Source: Aliitabrizicola sp041905595 (lineage in GTDB: Bacteria; Pseudomonadota; Alphaproteobacteria; Rhodobacterales; Rhodobacteraceae). From it: a stretch of DNA of 64,000 nucleotides. Location of the stretch: assembly GCA_041905595.1 (NCBI GenBank), contig JAYRKT010000005.1, positions 99,803 through 163,802 of the forward strand. The letters are read 5' to 3'. The notes beneath the pieces were generated by a model, which worked only from the letters and a program-made list of their open reading frames with translations, searched no databases and was not told where the DNA came from. The translations under genes were made by a program, and so were the position numbers. Below, one piece after another: positions 1 through 8,338 of the stretch (position 1 is the first letter of the stretch; each line of letters starts with the position of its first letter).

Positions 1-109
1 GCTGCGGATGTCTTGATGTCCGGAGGGGGCGAAGCTATCCCTCCGGTGTGCGTTGCGTGGGAACCCGGATGTGGGATCGGCCCGGCACAGTCAGACAAGA
101 CGGTGCCAG

Positions 110-541
110 ATGCGCAAACCCCTAGACAGAATTCGTCACGCCCTGAGTTTCGAAGTTATTGGCATCCTGTTGGCGACGCCGATCGGCGCGAAGCTGTTCG
201 GTTTTCCGATGATGGATGTCGGTGCGGTCGCCGTCATCAGCGCGACAATCGCGATGGCGTGGAACTACATCTACAACTGGATCTTCGATCACCTGCTGGT
301 GCGGGCCACCGGCACAAGTCTGAAGACGACATGGATGCGTGTGGTCCATTCGGTGTTGTTCGAAGGCGGGCTGCTTATCGCGCTAATCCCGGTCATCGCC
401 TGGTATCTGCAGATCGGGATGGTCGAGGCGCTGATCCTGGACGTCTCGCTCAGCCTGTTCTTCCTCGTCTACACCTTCGTCTTCAACTGGATCTATGACC
501 GGCTCTTTCCGCTGCCGGAGTGGAACAAGTCGCGCGCCTGA
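110..541 (+). CDS. PACE-type multidrug efflux protein (two BTP domains)
   Basis: The 143-residue protein is almost entirely membrane-embedded, with four hydrophobic segments arranged as two similar pairs. Each pair carries the W-N-Y/W-I-Y-(N)-W/D pattern (near residues 45-55 and 125-132) of the bacterial transmembrane pair (BTP) domain. Two BTP domains in about 145 residues is the architecture of proteobacterial antimicrobial compound efflux (PACE) proteins, inner-membrane exporters of biocides such as chlorhexidine or of polyamines. The ATG at 110 is preferred over an in-frame ATG at 53 because the family begins directly with the basic RKPLDRIRHA segment. The actual substrate cannot be read from sequence. 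Confidence 0.8.
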   Translation: MRKPLDRIRHALSFEVIGILLATPIGAKLFGFPMMDVGAVAVISATIAMAWNYIYNWIFDHLLVRATGTSLKTTWMRVVHSVLFEGGLLIALIPVIAWYLQIGMVEALILDVSLSLFFLVYTFVFNWIYDRLFPLPEWNKSRA

Positions 542-544
542 TCT

Positions 545-937
545 TCAGGCGCCGCCGCCCGTCCCGGTTTCGACGCAGTGCCGGCGGAAGGCGCGCTTGA
601 GCATGTCCAGTTCCGCTCGCAACAGATCCAGCTCCGCGCGGATGTCATCTTCCATGGCGACGCCGGCGATAAGGGTGAAATGCCCGGCGACCGCGCCCGT
701 CGCCGCATCGCGCAGTACGACCGTCTGGACCCCGTCCGACAGAAGCGTTGTCGGGACGGGAAGGCGCAGCGACCACAGACCCTGACCCGCGGAGGCGATT
801 GTCAGGCCGGGAAGGACCCGCCCTTCGTGCACGGCCTCGATCGCCGGCATCGGGCCCTCCGACCGCAGTGCGCCCTGCCAGATCCCTTCCCGCAGGGTGC
901 TCGCGCTGATCTTCAGGCTGACGGATTCCGGCTTCAC
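545..937 (-). CDS. Hypothetical protein translationally coupled to the DUF6478-like gene
   Basis: This is a 130-residue protein that I do not recognise. The first ~95 residues look like a beta-rich domain (SVSLKISA, WSLRLPVP, TVVLRDAATG, GHFTLIAG). They are followed by a charged heptad-like helix (EDDIRAELDLLRAELDMLKR) likely to form a coiled coil. The GTG start at 937 overlaps the stop of the upstream gene as GTGA, so the two are probably co-translated and may act together. No signal peptide or membrane segment is visible, so a cytoplasmic location is inferred. Confidence 0.65.
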   Translation of the reverse strand: MKPESVSLKISASTLREGIWQGALRSEGPMPAIEAVHEGRVLPGLTIASAGQGLWSLRLPVPTTLLSDGVQTVVLRDAATGAVAGHFTLIAGVAMEDDIRAELDLLRAELDMLKRAFRRHCVETGTGGGA

Positions 938-1707
938 AGCTCGGCCCTCGGGCGGCGGGTGAAGGTCACGTCGCGCAGGATGATCTGGTTCATCTCCGGT
1001 CCTTCGAAGATCAGGTCGATCCACAGCCTTTCGACCCGCTTTTCGTTCAGCCGGGTATAGGCCAGATCGAACTCCATCTCTACCTCCTCGCCGGTGATCG
1101 GGATCTCGCGCACAACCTGTTCGGCGTTCGGGCCCTGCTTGATGTTCAGCCGTGCGAAAAGCTCGAGCGGTTTTTCAAGCTCCAGGATAGCGGCGAGGCG
1201 GATGATGTGGCGCTGCTTCAGGCCCTGCACGACCTCGGGCGGCAATTCGAGCGTCAGGGCAAGATAACTGCCGTCGAAGCGGAACACGTCCATCCGCATG
1301 CCGAAGGGGGCCAGATCGGCCTCACGTTGGTTGCGAATCTGGCGCACGGTCAGTTCGCTGCGGCGGCAATCGTGATAGATCGTGGTGCCTTCGCAGATCT
1401 GCGCCTTGCCGGACACGCTGGCCTGACCGGGAACGGCGATCTTTCCCCGCCACAGCGCGGGCCGCCACGCCCAGTCTGTGCCCATTGGCCGGACGATGGC
1501 ATTTGGGCCGATCACCGGCAGGGCAAGGCGCCCCTCTGCCTCGTGCAGGACGCGGTCGACCTGCCGGCGCAGGCTCCAGGCGCGTCCGCGCAGCATCCGC
1601 AACTCCTCAAGATCCATCGAACCGGATCGGTCGGCGAGACGCGACCAGCGCCGCGCGGCGCCGCGGGTCCAGAAGCGGTCGATCATCCTGTCCAGAGTTG
1701 CGCTCAT
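934..1707 (-). CDS. DUF6478-like conserved protein
   Basis: The 257-residue protein matches what I recall as the DUF6478 family of Rhodobacteraceae; no function is established. The N-terminus is basic and helical (LDRMIDRFWTRGAARRWSRL). A central part of short beta-strands follows (IVRPMGTDWAWRPALW, GTTIYHDC), then a longer region with LELPPEVV and the motif FNEKR-like TRLNEKRVERLWIDLIF near the C-terminus. There is no signal peptide. It is the first gene of a two-gene unit, and a perfect 7-bp inverted repeat lies about 20 bases before the ATG. Confidence 0.7.
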   Translation of the reverse strand: MSATLDRMIDRFWTRGAARRWSRLADRSGSMDLEELRMLRGRAWSLRRQVDRVLHEAEGRLALPVIGPNAIVRPMGTDWAWRPALWRGKIAVPGQASVSGKAQICEGTTIYHDCRRSELTVRQIRNQREADLAPFGMRMDVFRFDGSYLALTLELPPEVVQGLKQRHIIRLAAILELEKPLELFARLNIKQGPNAEQVVREIPITGEEVEMEFDLAYTRLNEKRVERLWIDLIFEGPEMNQIILRDVTFTRRPRAEL

Positions 1708-1727
1708 CCGATCCTTCGTCCCGCAGC

Positions 1728-1750
1728 ATCGTTTCGGGATGGTAAACGAT
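1728..1750. promoter_or_regulatory. Candidate operator: ATCGTTT-N9-AAACGAT
   Basis: A perfect 7-bp inverted repeat with a 9-base spacer lies 21 bases upstream of the start codon of the DUF6478-like gene, where a repressor or activator dimer would act. No regulator gene is adjacent, so the binding protein is unknown. A chance palindrome cannot be excluded. Confidence 0.35.
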
Positions 1751-1806
1751 TCTCCTTATTGCGCCGTTTTGGCAATGCTTCCACCCCAAAGCCTTGCGCG
1801 CGGGTG

Positions 1807-3021
1807 TCAGAGTTCAGCCACGGCGTGCAGGCCGGCAAGCGTGCGCCGCAGGCGGTTCACGCTGACGAATTCCGGCCAGGTCGACAGTTTGACCGCGATC
1901 AGCCCCTTGTCGGGCATCACATACAGCAACTGGCCGAACACCCCCCGCCCCATGAACCGCCCCAGGGTGCTGTCCTCGATCCAGAACTGGTTGCGGTATG
2001 ACCCGTTTGGCAGCGTTGCACGGCCCGTGTCGTTGAAAAGGCCGTGCGCGCCGTGGCGGGTGTCGTCGATCCAGAACTTCGGGATCACGCGCCGTCCCTC
2101 GACCAATCCGTCGTTCAGCAGCGCCAGGCCGAAGCGCGTCATGTCGCGAAGCGATGCGCTGATCCCGCCCGAGGCGGTGCCATAGCCGGCCGGATCGAGG
2201 ATGATGTTAGCATCCTCGGCACAGCCGAGCGGTTGCCATAGCCGCTCTGACACGACATCCGCCAGCTTCCGCCCCGTCACCCGCTCCACGGCATGCCCCA
2301 GCACATCGGTCTCGATCGAGCGGTATTCGAAGCGCTGGCCATGAGGGGCCTCGGCTGCCTTGAGCGACAGGATTTGTTCCCAGGTGCTTTTCGGCCATCC
2401 TGACGTGTCGATCCCGTCCGGGGGCAGTTTCCAGCCTGCCGCGACATCGAGTTTCCCCGCGTCGCCGTCGACCTGTTCATAGCTTTCGTCGAAGCGGACA
2501 CCGGTCGTCATGTCGAGCACCTGCTGCAGGGTCGCCCCCTTCCAGGCAGTCGCTTGAAGCTCGGGCAAGGCGTCGGTGATCGGCGCCGTGGGGTCGAGCC
2601 GTCCTTCGTCGATCAGCGTTGCGGCGGTGGTCGCAACGATGGACTTCGATACCGACTGCAACAGGTGGACAGATCGCGCATCCATGCCGTTGTGATAGCT
2701 TTCGTGCAGGATGCGACCGTCTTTCCACACCAGCATGGCATCGGTGTAGGTGTCGTCCAGCATCTCGCCGAAGGTAGTGCGGCGGCCCTCCGGCGTTTCG
2801 AACGGGACGTCGTCGAGACGGCCGACCGCCTCTGGCAGCGACGAAGGTGTCAGCGCGTGCCGGATACGGGCGGTCGGCAGGATTTCGGACACGCGCTGGA
2901 ACGTCCAGCGGTTCCAGGGGGCGCGGTCCCAGGCGTCACGCGGAACCCGCCATTCCGGCGGCGGAGGCGATCCGGCCATGATCGGCGGGGCGGTTTCGGA
3001 ATTGCGGTAGCTGCTTGGCAT
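1807..3021 (-). CDS. Serine hydrolase (class C beta-lactamase / esterase family)
   Basis: The 404-residue enzyme belongs to the serine hydrolase family related to class C beta-lactamases, DD-peptidases and EstB-type esterases. The catalytic tetrad SVSK lies at residues 123-126, and the tyrosine of the second motif is in YRS near residue 233. No clear signal peptide precedes the domain, which argues for a cytoplasmic esterase or amide hydrolase rather than a periplasmic beta-lactamase. The ATG at 3021 is chosen because AGGAGAGGA stands just upstream; an in-frame start at 3087 lacks this. Its substrate is not predictable. It reads away from ilvD's terminator and is probably monocistronic. Confidence 0.8.
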   Translation of the reverse strand: MPSSYRNSETAPPIMAGSPPPPEWRVPRDAWDRAPWNRWTFQRVSEILPTARIRHALTPSSLPEAVGRLDDVPFETPEGRRTTFGEMLDDTYTDAMLVWKDGRILHESYHNGMDARSVHLLQSVSKSIVATTAATLIDEGRLDPTAPITDALPELQATAWKGATLQQVLDMTTGVRFDESYEQVDGDAGKLDVAAGWKLPPDGIDTSGWPKSTWEQILSLKAAEAPHGQRFEYRSIETDVLGHAVERVTGRKLADVVSERLWQPLGCAEDANIILDPAGYGTASGGISASLRDMTRFGLALLNDGLVEGRRVIPKFWIDDTRHGAHGLFNDTGRATLPNGSYRNQFWIEDSTLGRFMGRGVFGQLLYVMPDKGLIAVKLSTWPEFVSVNRLRRTLAGLHAVAEL

Positions 3022-3111
3022 CGGGTCCTCTCCTGACCCGTCGAGATCACGGCAGCAAGGCGCGTCTGTCTTGTCTGGGACCGACACGCGCGGCGGCGCC
3101 GCGCCAAAGAG

Positions 3112-3139
3112 AAACGGCGGCCCGCCGGGACCGCCGTTT
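3112..3139 (-). terminator. Intrinsic terminator of ilvD
   Basis: Perfect 9-bp arms (AAACGGCGG / CCGCCGTTT) enclose a 10-base loop. In the minus direction they are followed by a T-rich TCTCTTT tract, 24 bases after the ilvD stop codon. Confidence 0.75.
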
Positions 3140-3163
3140 AGGACACCGTGACGGCAGTGTTCC

Positions 3164-4900
3164 TTACTGGTCCATATAGACGTGCTTTTCGTCCTTCGCG
3201 CCGGGATGGGTCACAGCCCCATAGCGGGCGCCGCCCACCAGCTTGGCATATTTCCACAGCGCGCCCGTGGCATATTGCGTCGGGCGCGGGCCTTTCCATT
3301 CGGCCTTGCGCTTTGCCAGCTCCTCGTCGCTGAGCGCGACAGACAGCTCGCCGGTCAGGGCGTTCAGCGTGATCACGTCGCCGGTCTTCAGCAGCGCGAT
3401 CGGCCCGCCATGCGCCGCCTCGGGGCCGACATGGCCAACGCAAAAGCCGCGCGTCGCGCCCGAGAAACGGCCATCGGTGATCAGCGCCACCTTCTTGCCC
3501 ATGCCCTGACCCGACAGCGCCGCGGTCGTGGCCAGCATTTCGCGCATCCCCGGACCGCCGGCGGGCCCTTCGTTGCGGATGACGATGACCTCGCCTTCCT
3601 TGTAGGCGCGCTGCTTCACTGCCTCGAAGGCGTCTTCCTCGCATTCGAAGACGCGGGCCGGGCCGGTAAAGACCTGTTCCTTCTCGGTCATGCCGGCGAC
3701 CTTCACGATCGCCCCGTCGGGCGCGAGGTTGCCTTTCAGGCCTACGACGCCGCCGGTCTTGGTCAGCGGCGTTTCAATCGGGTAGATCACGCGGCCATCG
3801 GCCTCGCCGGTGATCTCTTCAAGGCTTTCGCCAAGGGATTTGCCGCTCGCGGTGATGCAGTCGAGGTGCAGGAGGCCCGCCTTGGCCAGTTCCTTCATCA
3901 CTACCGGCACGCCACCGACTTCGTACAGGTCCTTGGCCACGTATTTGCCGCCAGGCCGCAGGTCGACGAAATAGGGCGTGTCGCGCATGATGTCGGCCAC
4001 GTCGAACAGGTCGAACTCGATTCCCGCTTCGTGCGCGATGGCCGGCAGGTGCAGGGCGCCGTTGGTCGAGCCGCCGGTGCAGGCCACGACGCGCGCGGCG
4101 TTTTCCAGCGCCTTGCGGGTGACGATGTCGCGGGCGCGGATGTTCTTCTCGATCAGGGTCATCACGGCGACGCCCGACGCTTCGCCATACTGGTCGCGGC
4201 TTTCATAGGGGGCCGGGGCGCCCGAGGAATTGAGCAGGGCCAGACCGATCGCCTCGGAAACACAAGCCATCGTATTGGCGGTGTACTGCGCGCCGCAGGC
4301 GCCCGAGGACGGGCAGGCGATCCGCTCCATGATGTCGAGTTCCGCTTCGGACAGGGTGCCCGCCTGGTTCTTGCCCACGGCTTCGAACATGTCCTGCACG
4401 GTGATGTCCTGCCCCTTGTAACGACCGGGCAGGATCGAGCCGCCGTAGATGAAGACCGAGGGCACGTTAAGGCGCACCATCGCCATCATCATCCCCGGAA
4501 GCGACTTGTCGCAGCCGGCAAGGCCCACCAGCGCATCGTAGCAGTGCCCGCGCATCGTCAGCTCGACCGTGTCCGCGATGGCGTCGCGCGAAGCAAGCGA
4601 CGAGCGCATGCCCTCATGGCCCATCGCGATACCGTCGGTGACGGTGATCGTTGTGAATTCGCGTGGCGTCCCGCCGCCCTTCTTGACCCCGTGCTTGACG
4701 ATCTGGGCCTGGCGGTTCAGGGCGATGTTGCAGGGGGCGGCCTCGTTCCAGCAGGTCGCCACGCCGACCCAGGGCTGGTGGATTTCTTCCTCGGTGATCC
4801 CCATGGCGTAGAAGTAGCTGCGATGCGGCGCGCGGGCGGGGCCCTCGGTCACATGGCGGCTCGGCAGCTTCGACTTGTCGAAACGGGTGTTGACGGTCAT
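3164..4900 (-). CDS. ilvD: Dihydroxy-acid dehydratase IlvD
   Basis: IlvD dehydrates 2,3-dihydroxy-isovalerate and 2,3-dihydroxy-3-methylvalerate to the keto acids that become valine, isoleucine and (through leuBCD) leucine. The 578-residue protein has the expected length. It shows the iron-sulfur cysteines: one of Cys50/57 in VGVATCWNEAAPC, Cys130 in GCDKSLPGMM, and Cys202 in CPSSGACGAQYTANTM. The start at 4900 follows GGAGGAGCC. An upstream in-frame ATG at 4984 would add a region overlapping terminator-like hairpins and is rejected. The gene is followed by its own terminator. Confidence 0.97.
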   Translation of the reverse strand: MTVNTRFDKSKLPSRHVTEGPARAPHRSYFYAMGITEEEIHQPWVGVATCWNEAAPCNIALNRQAQIVKHGVKKGGGTPREFTTITVTDGIAMGHEGMRSSLASRDAIADTVELTMRGHCYDALVGLAGCDKSLPGMMMAMVRLNVPSVFIYGGSILPGRYKGQDITVQDMFEAVGKNQAGTLSEAELDIMERIACPSSGACGAQYTANTMACVSEAIGLALLNSSGAPAPYESRDQYGEASGVAVMTLIEKNIRARDIVTRKALENAARVVACTGGSTNGALHLPAIAHEAGIEFDLFDVADIMRDTPYFVDLRPGGKYVAKDLYEVGGVPVVMKELAKAGLLHLDCITASGKSLGESLEEITGEADGRVIYPIETPLTKTGGVVGLKGNLAPDGAIVKVAGMTEKEQVFTGPARVFECEEDAFEAVKQRAYKEGEVIVIRNEGPAGGPGMREMLATTAALSGQGMGKKVALITDGRFSGATRGFCVGHVGPEAAHGGPIALLKTGDVITLNALTGELSVALSDEELAKRKAEWKGPRPTQYATGALWKYAKLVGGARYGAVTHPGAKDEKHVYMDQ

Positions 4901-4980
4901 GGCGGCTCCTCCGGGAATGGCTTGGAGGCAAGGGATAAAGCCCGGTGCCGGAAGGGGCAAGGCAAGGAAACATCTCGCGG

Positions 4981-5027
4981 CCAAGGATTTTTGAGAATCC
5001 TTGGCAAAACTCTTGAAAGAGTTTTGC
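4981..5027 (-). terminator. Twin perfect hairpins after the Rieske oxygenase gene
   Basis: Two palindromes stand back to back and share one base. GCAAAACTCTT/AAGAGTTTTGC (5004-5027) is an 11-bp stem with a two-base centre, and CCAAGGATT/AATCCTTGG (4981-5004) is a 9-bp stem with a six-base loop. They begin three bases after the stop codon of the upstream minus-strand gene, so termination and 3'-end protection of that mRNA is the natural reading. Both arms are AT-rich compared with the surroundings. Confidence 0.6.
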
Positions 5028-5029
5028 GC

Positions 5030-6166
5030 CTAGACCCGCAGTTGCGCCAGGTTCCAGCGACCGACCGCCTGCACCATGTCGTCCCGACCAGAGAGCGGCC
5101 CAGGGCGGAACTTGACCGAGGTCAGGGCCTTCTGCTGGTTTTCGAGGACGCCCATGTCCTCTCGTGCGACCCGCTCCCACCGTTCTTCGTAGGCCTTCCG
5201 GTGGTGGTCGAAGTCCGGCAGGGACAGGCTGCTTTCGGGGAAACACCCGCCCAGTTCGAGAATCGAGCGATCCGCGGTGAGCGGCAGGACGTTCAGCCAC
5301 CACATGCAATCCTGTGACACGGCGAACTGCACATTCGGATGGATGACCGAGAAATAGGTGCCTTCCAGCGCATCATCGTCCAGCCCCGCGATCTGTGGCA
5401 GGGGCGGGACGGTCGCGGACATCGTTCCGATCGAGCGGCGGCTGAGCACCTGCATGCACAGCCACTCGCCCGTCGTCGGAATCGGCCGCTGTACCTGTGC
5501 GCCGACCGTATCGCGATGGACCGTGCCGGTATGATAGGTCTCCATCGCGTTCTCTAGGATGAGCTTCCAGTTACACGCGACCGGGATCGACAGCGTCCAG
5601 ACACAGCGCATCCGGTCCAGGCGATGCGAACCGAAGCGTTGCGGCAGGTCGCCGAGATGTTCGATCAGCGGCGGTGCGTCGTCGCGGAAACAGGCGAAGA
5701 CAAAACCGGCCCAGCTTTCCATCCTGACCGGGACCAGCCCGTTCTCTGTCCGATCGAAGCCTTCTGCGTCCTTCATGTCGGGGCAGCCATAAAGCCGCCC
5801 GTCGCTGAAATAGCTCCAAGCGTGATAGGGACACATGATGCGCGCCCCGCAATTACCCGAGCCCTGCAGGAGCAGCGATCCGCGGTGGCGGCAGTAGTTC
5901 GCAAAGCACCGCAGTTGCCCATCCTGACCGCGAACAAGAATGATCGGTCCGCCAAGCGTGTCGAAGGTCTTGTAGTCGCCCTTTTCGGGGACCTGCTCTT
6001 CACGGCAGAGGAAGAACCACGTCCTCAGGAAAATCCGCTCACGCTCCAGCCGGAAAATCTCGGGCGAGGTGTATAGCTCGGGCGGCATGGACTTGGCGCG
6101 TCTCAGGGGCGCAAGAGCATCCTCAAGGGCCCCGTCAGTCAGGGCGACGGAATCGTGGCGGGTCAT
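5030..6166 (-). CDS. Rieske non-heme iron oxygenase, alpha subunit
   Basis: The 378-residue protein is a Rieske oxygenase large subunit. The [2Fe-2S] ligands are Cys92, His94, Cys112 and His115 (YCRHRG ... CPYHAW). The catalytic iron site shows His212 and His217 in ENAMETYHTGTVH. The residue that bridges the two metal centres, usually Asp, is Glu209; a glutamate here is known from carnitine/choline-type monooxygenases. An oxygenase acting on a quaternary amine or small organic acid is therefore as likely as an aromatic ring dioxygenase. No beta subunit, ferredoxin or reductase gene is adjacent, so electrons must come from a partner encoded elsewhere. The ATG at 6166 starts the conserved reading frame. 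Confidence 0.85.
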   Translation of the reverse strand: MTRHDSVALTDGALEDALAPLRRAKSMPPELYTSPEIFRLERERIFLRTWFFLCREEQVPEKGDYKTFDTLGGPIILVRGQDGQLRCFANYCRHRGSLLLQGSGNCGARIMCPYHAWSYFSDGRLYGCPDMKDAEGFDRTENGLVPVRMESWAGFVFACFRDDAPPLIEHLGDLPQRFGSHRLDRMRCVWTLSIPVACNWKLILENAMETYHTGTVHRDTVGAQVQRPIPTTGEWLCMQVLSRRSIGTMSATVPPLPQIAGLDDDALEGTYFSVIHPNVQFAVSQDCMWWLNVLPLTADRSILELGGCFPESSLSLPDFDHHRKAYEERWERVAREDMGVLENQQKALTSVKFRPGPLSGRDDMVQAVGRWNLAQLRV

Positions 6167-6277
6167 GGGGGCCTCGTTCGATGGACGTTGCGTGAGCCTA
6201 GCTCCAGCCGGAACCACCTGTCATCCCGGACCATGTCTTCTCCAGACGACTTTGCGCACTCGCGGCTGACGCGATCG

Positions 6278-6748
6278 TCAGGTGCTGCTTCTGTCAGCAC
6301 CTTCCAGCTTGCGGCGGGTGACATACTGCATGCCGCGATTCACCTCGAGCACGTCGCGCAGGTAGATCGACATCGCGGCAGCGTAGAACAGGACCGCCGC
6401 CGAAAACACGATCTCGATCATGGGTGCCAAAGACAGCTGCGTTTGCGCATCGATGAACAGAAGCACAACGACGAGCGCGACGCTTATCCCGGCCGTTGTG
6501 CAGCAGATCGCCGCCCGCCCGATGCGGCGGGTCCGGCCCAGATAGAAGTCGAGCTCTTCCGTCCCGTCTGCTGCCGACATGTTATGTGCAGTCATCTGCG
6601 CCTCGATGACCCGGATACGGTCGACAATCCGGTTCTGACGCGTGTCCACGACGGCAAGGGTTGCGCCGATCGCCGTCAGAAGGAAAACCGGAGCAAGAGA
6701 GGCCTGGATCAGCGGCGAAATGGTCGAATGAAGTTCGGGGCTCGGCAT
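6278..6748 (-). CDS. DUF2721 family membrane protein
   Basis: The 156-residue protein has an N-terminal transmembrane helix (residues ~12-34), a soluble basic segment containing the family-typical RIRVIEAQ, and two further helices (~80-103 and ~112-130). This is the DUF2721 arrangement. The function of the family is unknown. It lies upstream of the Rieske oxygenase on the same strand with a 111-base gap, so co-transcription is possible but not compelling, and it is divergent from the LysE-type exporter. Confidence 0.75.
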   Translation of the reverse strand: MPSPELHSTISPLIQASLAPVFLLTAIGATLAVVDTRQNRIVDRIRVIEAQMTAHNMSAADGTEELDFYLGRTRRIGRAAICCTTAGISVALVVVLLFIDAQTQLSLAPMIEIVFSAAVLFYAAAMSIYLRDVLEVNRGMQYVTRRKLEGADRSST

Positions 6749-6886
6749 GGTTTTTCCGGAATCGGGTGGATGGCAAAGTTGACCTGCCGATCAGCTCGCT
6801 GGCAAGACCATGTCGTGTCTTTGCAGGACTGGACAGAGGCCCGCCGACCTGCGTTCACTCGACATCATTTGCATCGGGAGCTTCCC

Positions 6887-7507
6887 ATGACCATCGAAAC
6901 CTGGCTTGCCTTTGTCGCCACTTCAACGGTGCTTCTTGTCATTCCCGGTCCGACGATCCTGCTGGTCGTGTCCTATGCCCTTGGCCAGGGATGGCGGGCG
7001 GCCTTGCCGACCGCGATCGGCGTGGCGCTTGGCGATTTCACCGCGATGACGTTGTCGATGCTGGGAATCGGTGCGCTGCTTGCGGCTTCGGCGACCCTGT
7101 TCACGGTGCTGAAGCTTCTTGGCGCGGGTTATCTTGTCTGGCTTGGCGTCAAGCTCTGGCGGGCTGGCGGAACGATGGATGCGAGACCGATCACTTCGGC
7201 CGCGCCAATGGTCAAGATGATCGGCCACGCCTGGCTGGTCACCGCGCTCAATCCGAAAAGCATCACCTTCTTTGTGGCCTTCCTGCCGCAGTTCCTCGAT
7301 CGAAGCGGGGATTTCTGGCAGCAGATGCTGATCTTCGAGCTGACTTTCCTGACGCTCGGCTTCGCCAACGCGCTCGGCTACGGCCTTGTCGCCTCGCGCG
7401 CCCGGTCGCTGGTGCGCAGCGAGCGGGCGATCCGGGCCATCAACCGCACCGGCGGGTCGCTGCTGATCGGGGCGGGTGTGCTGACCGCGACGGCCCGCGC
7501 TGCCTGA
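6887..7507 (+). CDS. LysE/RhtB family amino-acid exporter
   Basis: This is a 206-residue inner-membrane protein with about six hydrophobic helices. It has the N-terminal LysE/RhtB signature VIPGPTILLVVSYALGQG (about residues 19-36) and the later LNPKSITFF motif (about 122-130). The family exports amino acids or homoserine lactone-like compounds by proton antiport; the specific solute is unknown. GGGAG six bases before the ATG supports the start. Its stop codon directly abuts the stop codon of the convergent gene at 7508. Confidence 0.88.
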   Translation: MTIETWLAFVATSTVLLVIPGPTILLVVSYALGQGWRAALPTAIGVALGDFTAMTLSMLGIGALLAASATLFTVLKLLGAGYLVWLGVKLWRAGGTMDARPITSAAPMVKMIGHAWLVTALNPKSITFFVAFLPQFLDRSGDFWQQMLIFELTFLTLGFANALGYGLVASRARSLVRSERAIRAINRTGGSLLIGAGVLTATARAA

Positions 7508-8107
7508 TCAGCGGGCCGATCTGCGGGCGAGACGGTTCTTCGTGGGAAGAATGGCAAGCCCGGCGATCACACTGGCGAACAGGGGAAGTGCAGGCGGCAA
7601 GGGCACCTCTGCGGTTTCCGGGACCGGGGCGGCGGCGGGCGGCGGGGCGGCAAATCCGACGTCAGCCACCACAGTCTGCCCGGTGCCGTAGACATGCCCG
7701 ACGAAGTTGAAGCTGATCATGTTGCCGATCTTCGAGACGATGCCAGCCGGGCCGCTGGATTGTGCGACCGTGTCGATGGCTGAGTCGATCCCCGACAAAA
7801 CAATCCCGTCGAAGATTGTGCCGGTAAACCAGGTGTTCTGCAGGAAGGTCACGATGACCGACTGCGCCTCGATATCGACGCTGAAGTAGGGACCGCCGGG
7901 GAAGCTGTCCTTCACCAGATCCGAGGTGCCGGCCGCGCCGGTCACCGTCAGAGGGAAGCCGCCGCCAAGATATTCGTCGTCAATGGTCGGGTAGAAATAC
8001 TGCATCGTGATCGTATCGCCGATGAGCGTTGCCGCCGGCGAGGGCACGACGAGCCCGGCGAGAGCAGCCATAGCCATGACTGGCAGGCATTTACGGGAGA
8101 GTGACAT
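7508..8107 (-). CDS. Secreted VPLPA-CTERM sorting-domain protein
   Basis: The 199-residue protein carries an N-terminal signal peptide (cleavage expected after PSPAA, residues ~22-26). The tail is VPLPPALPLFASVIAGLAIL followed by a basic RLARR cluster. This tripartite C-terminus is the VPLPA-CTERM variant of the PEP-CTERM signal, processed by exosortase in Rhodobacteraceae that make exopolysaccharide. The middle domain is beta-rich and unassigned. The cognate exosortase is not in this window. An exported, matrix- or surface-associated role is inferred. Confidence 0.82.
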   Translation of the reverse strand: MSLSRKCLPVMAMAALAGLVVPSPAATLIGDTITMQYFYPTIDDEYLGGGFPLTVTGAAGTSDLVKDSFPGGPYFSVDIEAQSVIVTFLQNTWFTGTIFDGIVLSGIDSAIDTVAQSSGPAGIVSKIGNMISFNFVGHVYGTGQTVVADVGFAAPPPAAAPVPETAEVPLPPALPLFASVIAGLAILPTKNRLARRSAR

Positions 8108-8338
8108 GCAGACTAACCTTTCCGCCCGACGGCGACCATCGTTCTGATCCGATGTTTGGCAGCGCGCTGTGGTCGTTCTTGGCCGGCATCACGGAAAGAT
8201 TGTGATAACCAATCCCGTCTTGCCCGGACTGCGCCATAATCGGGCAGTGCCGCCGCAGGCCACCCGTTCCGAATTGCATTCCGGCCCGTCGCGGCTTATC
8301 TCGGGCGCTGACCGCCGCGACCGAAGGGCCAGCCCGCG

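Noticed and set aside
3182..5317. 711-codon open frame on the plus strand
   Set aside because: It lies entirely antisense to ilvD and the Rieske oxygenase gene; its translation is rich in His/Arg/Gln/Gly without family features, typical of the opposite strand of GC-rich genes.
8153..8206. 17-codon open frame upstream of accD
   Set aside because: No ribosome-binding site and no conserved features; likely chance.
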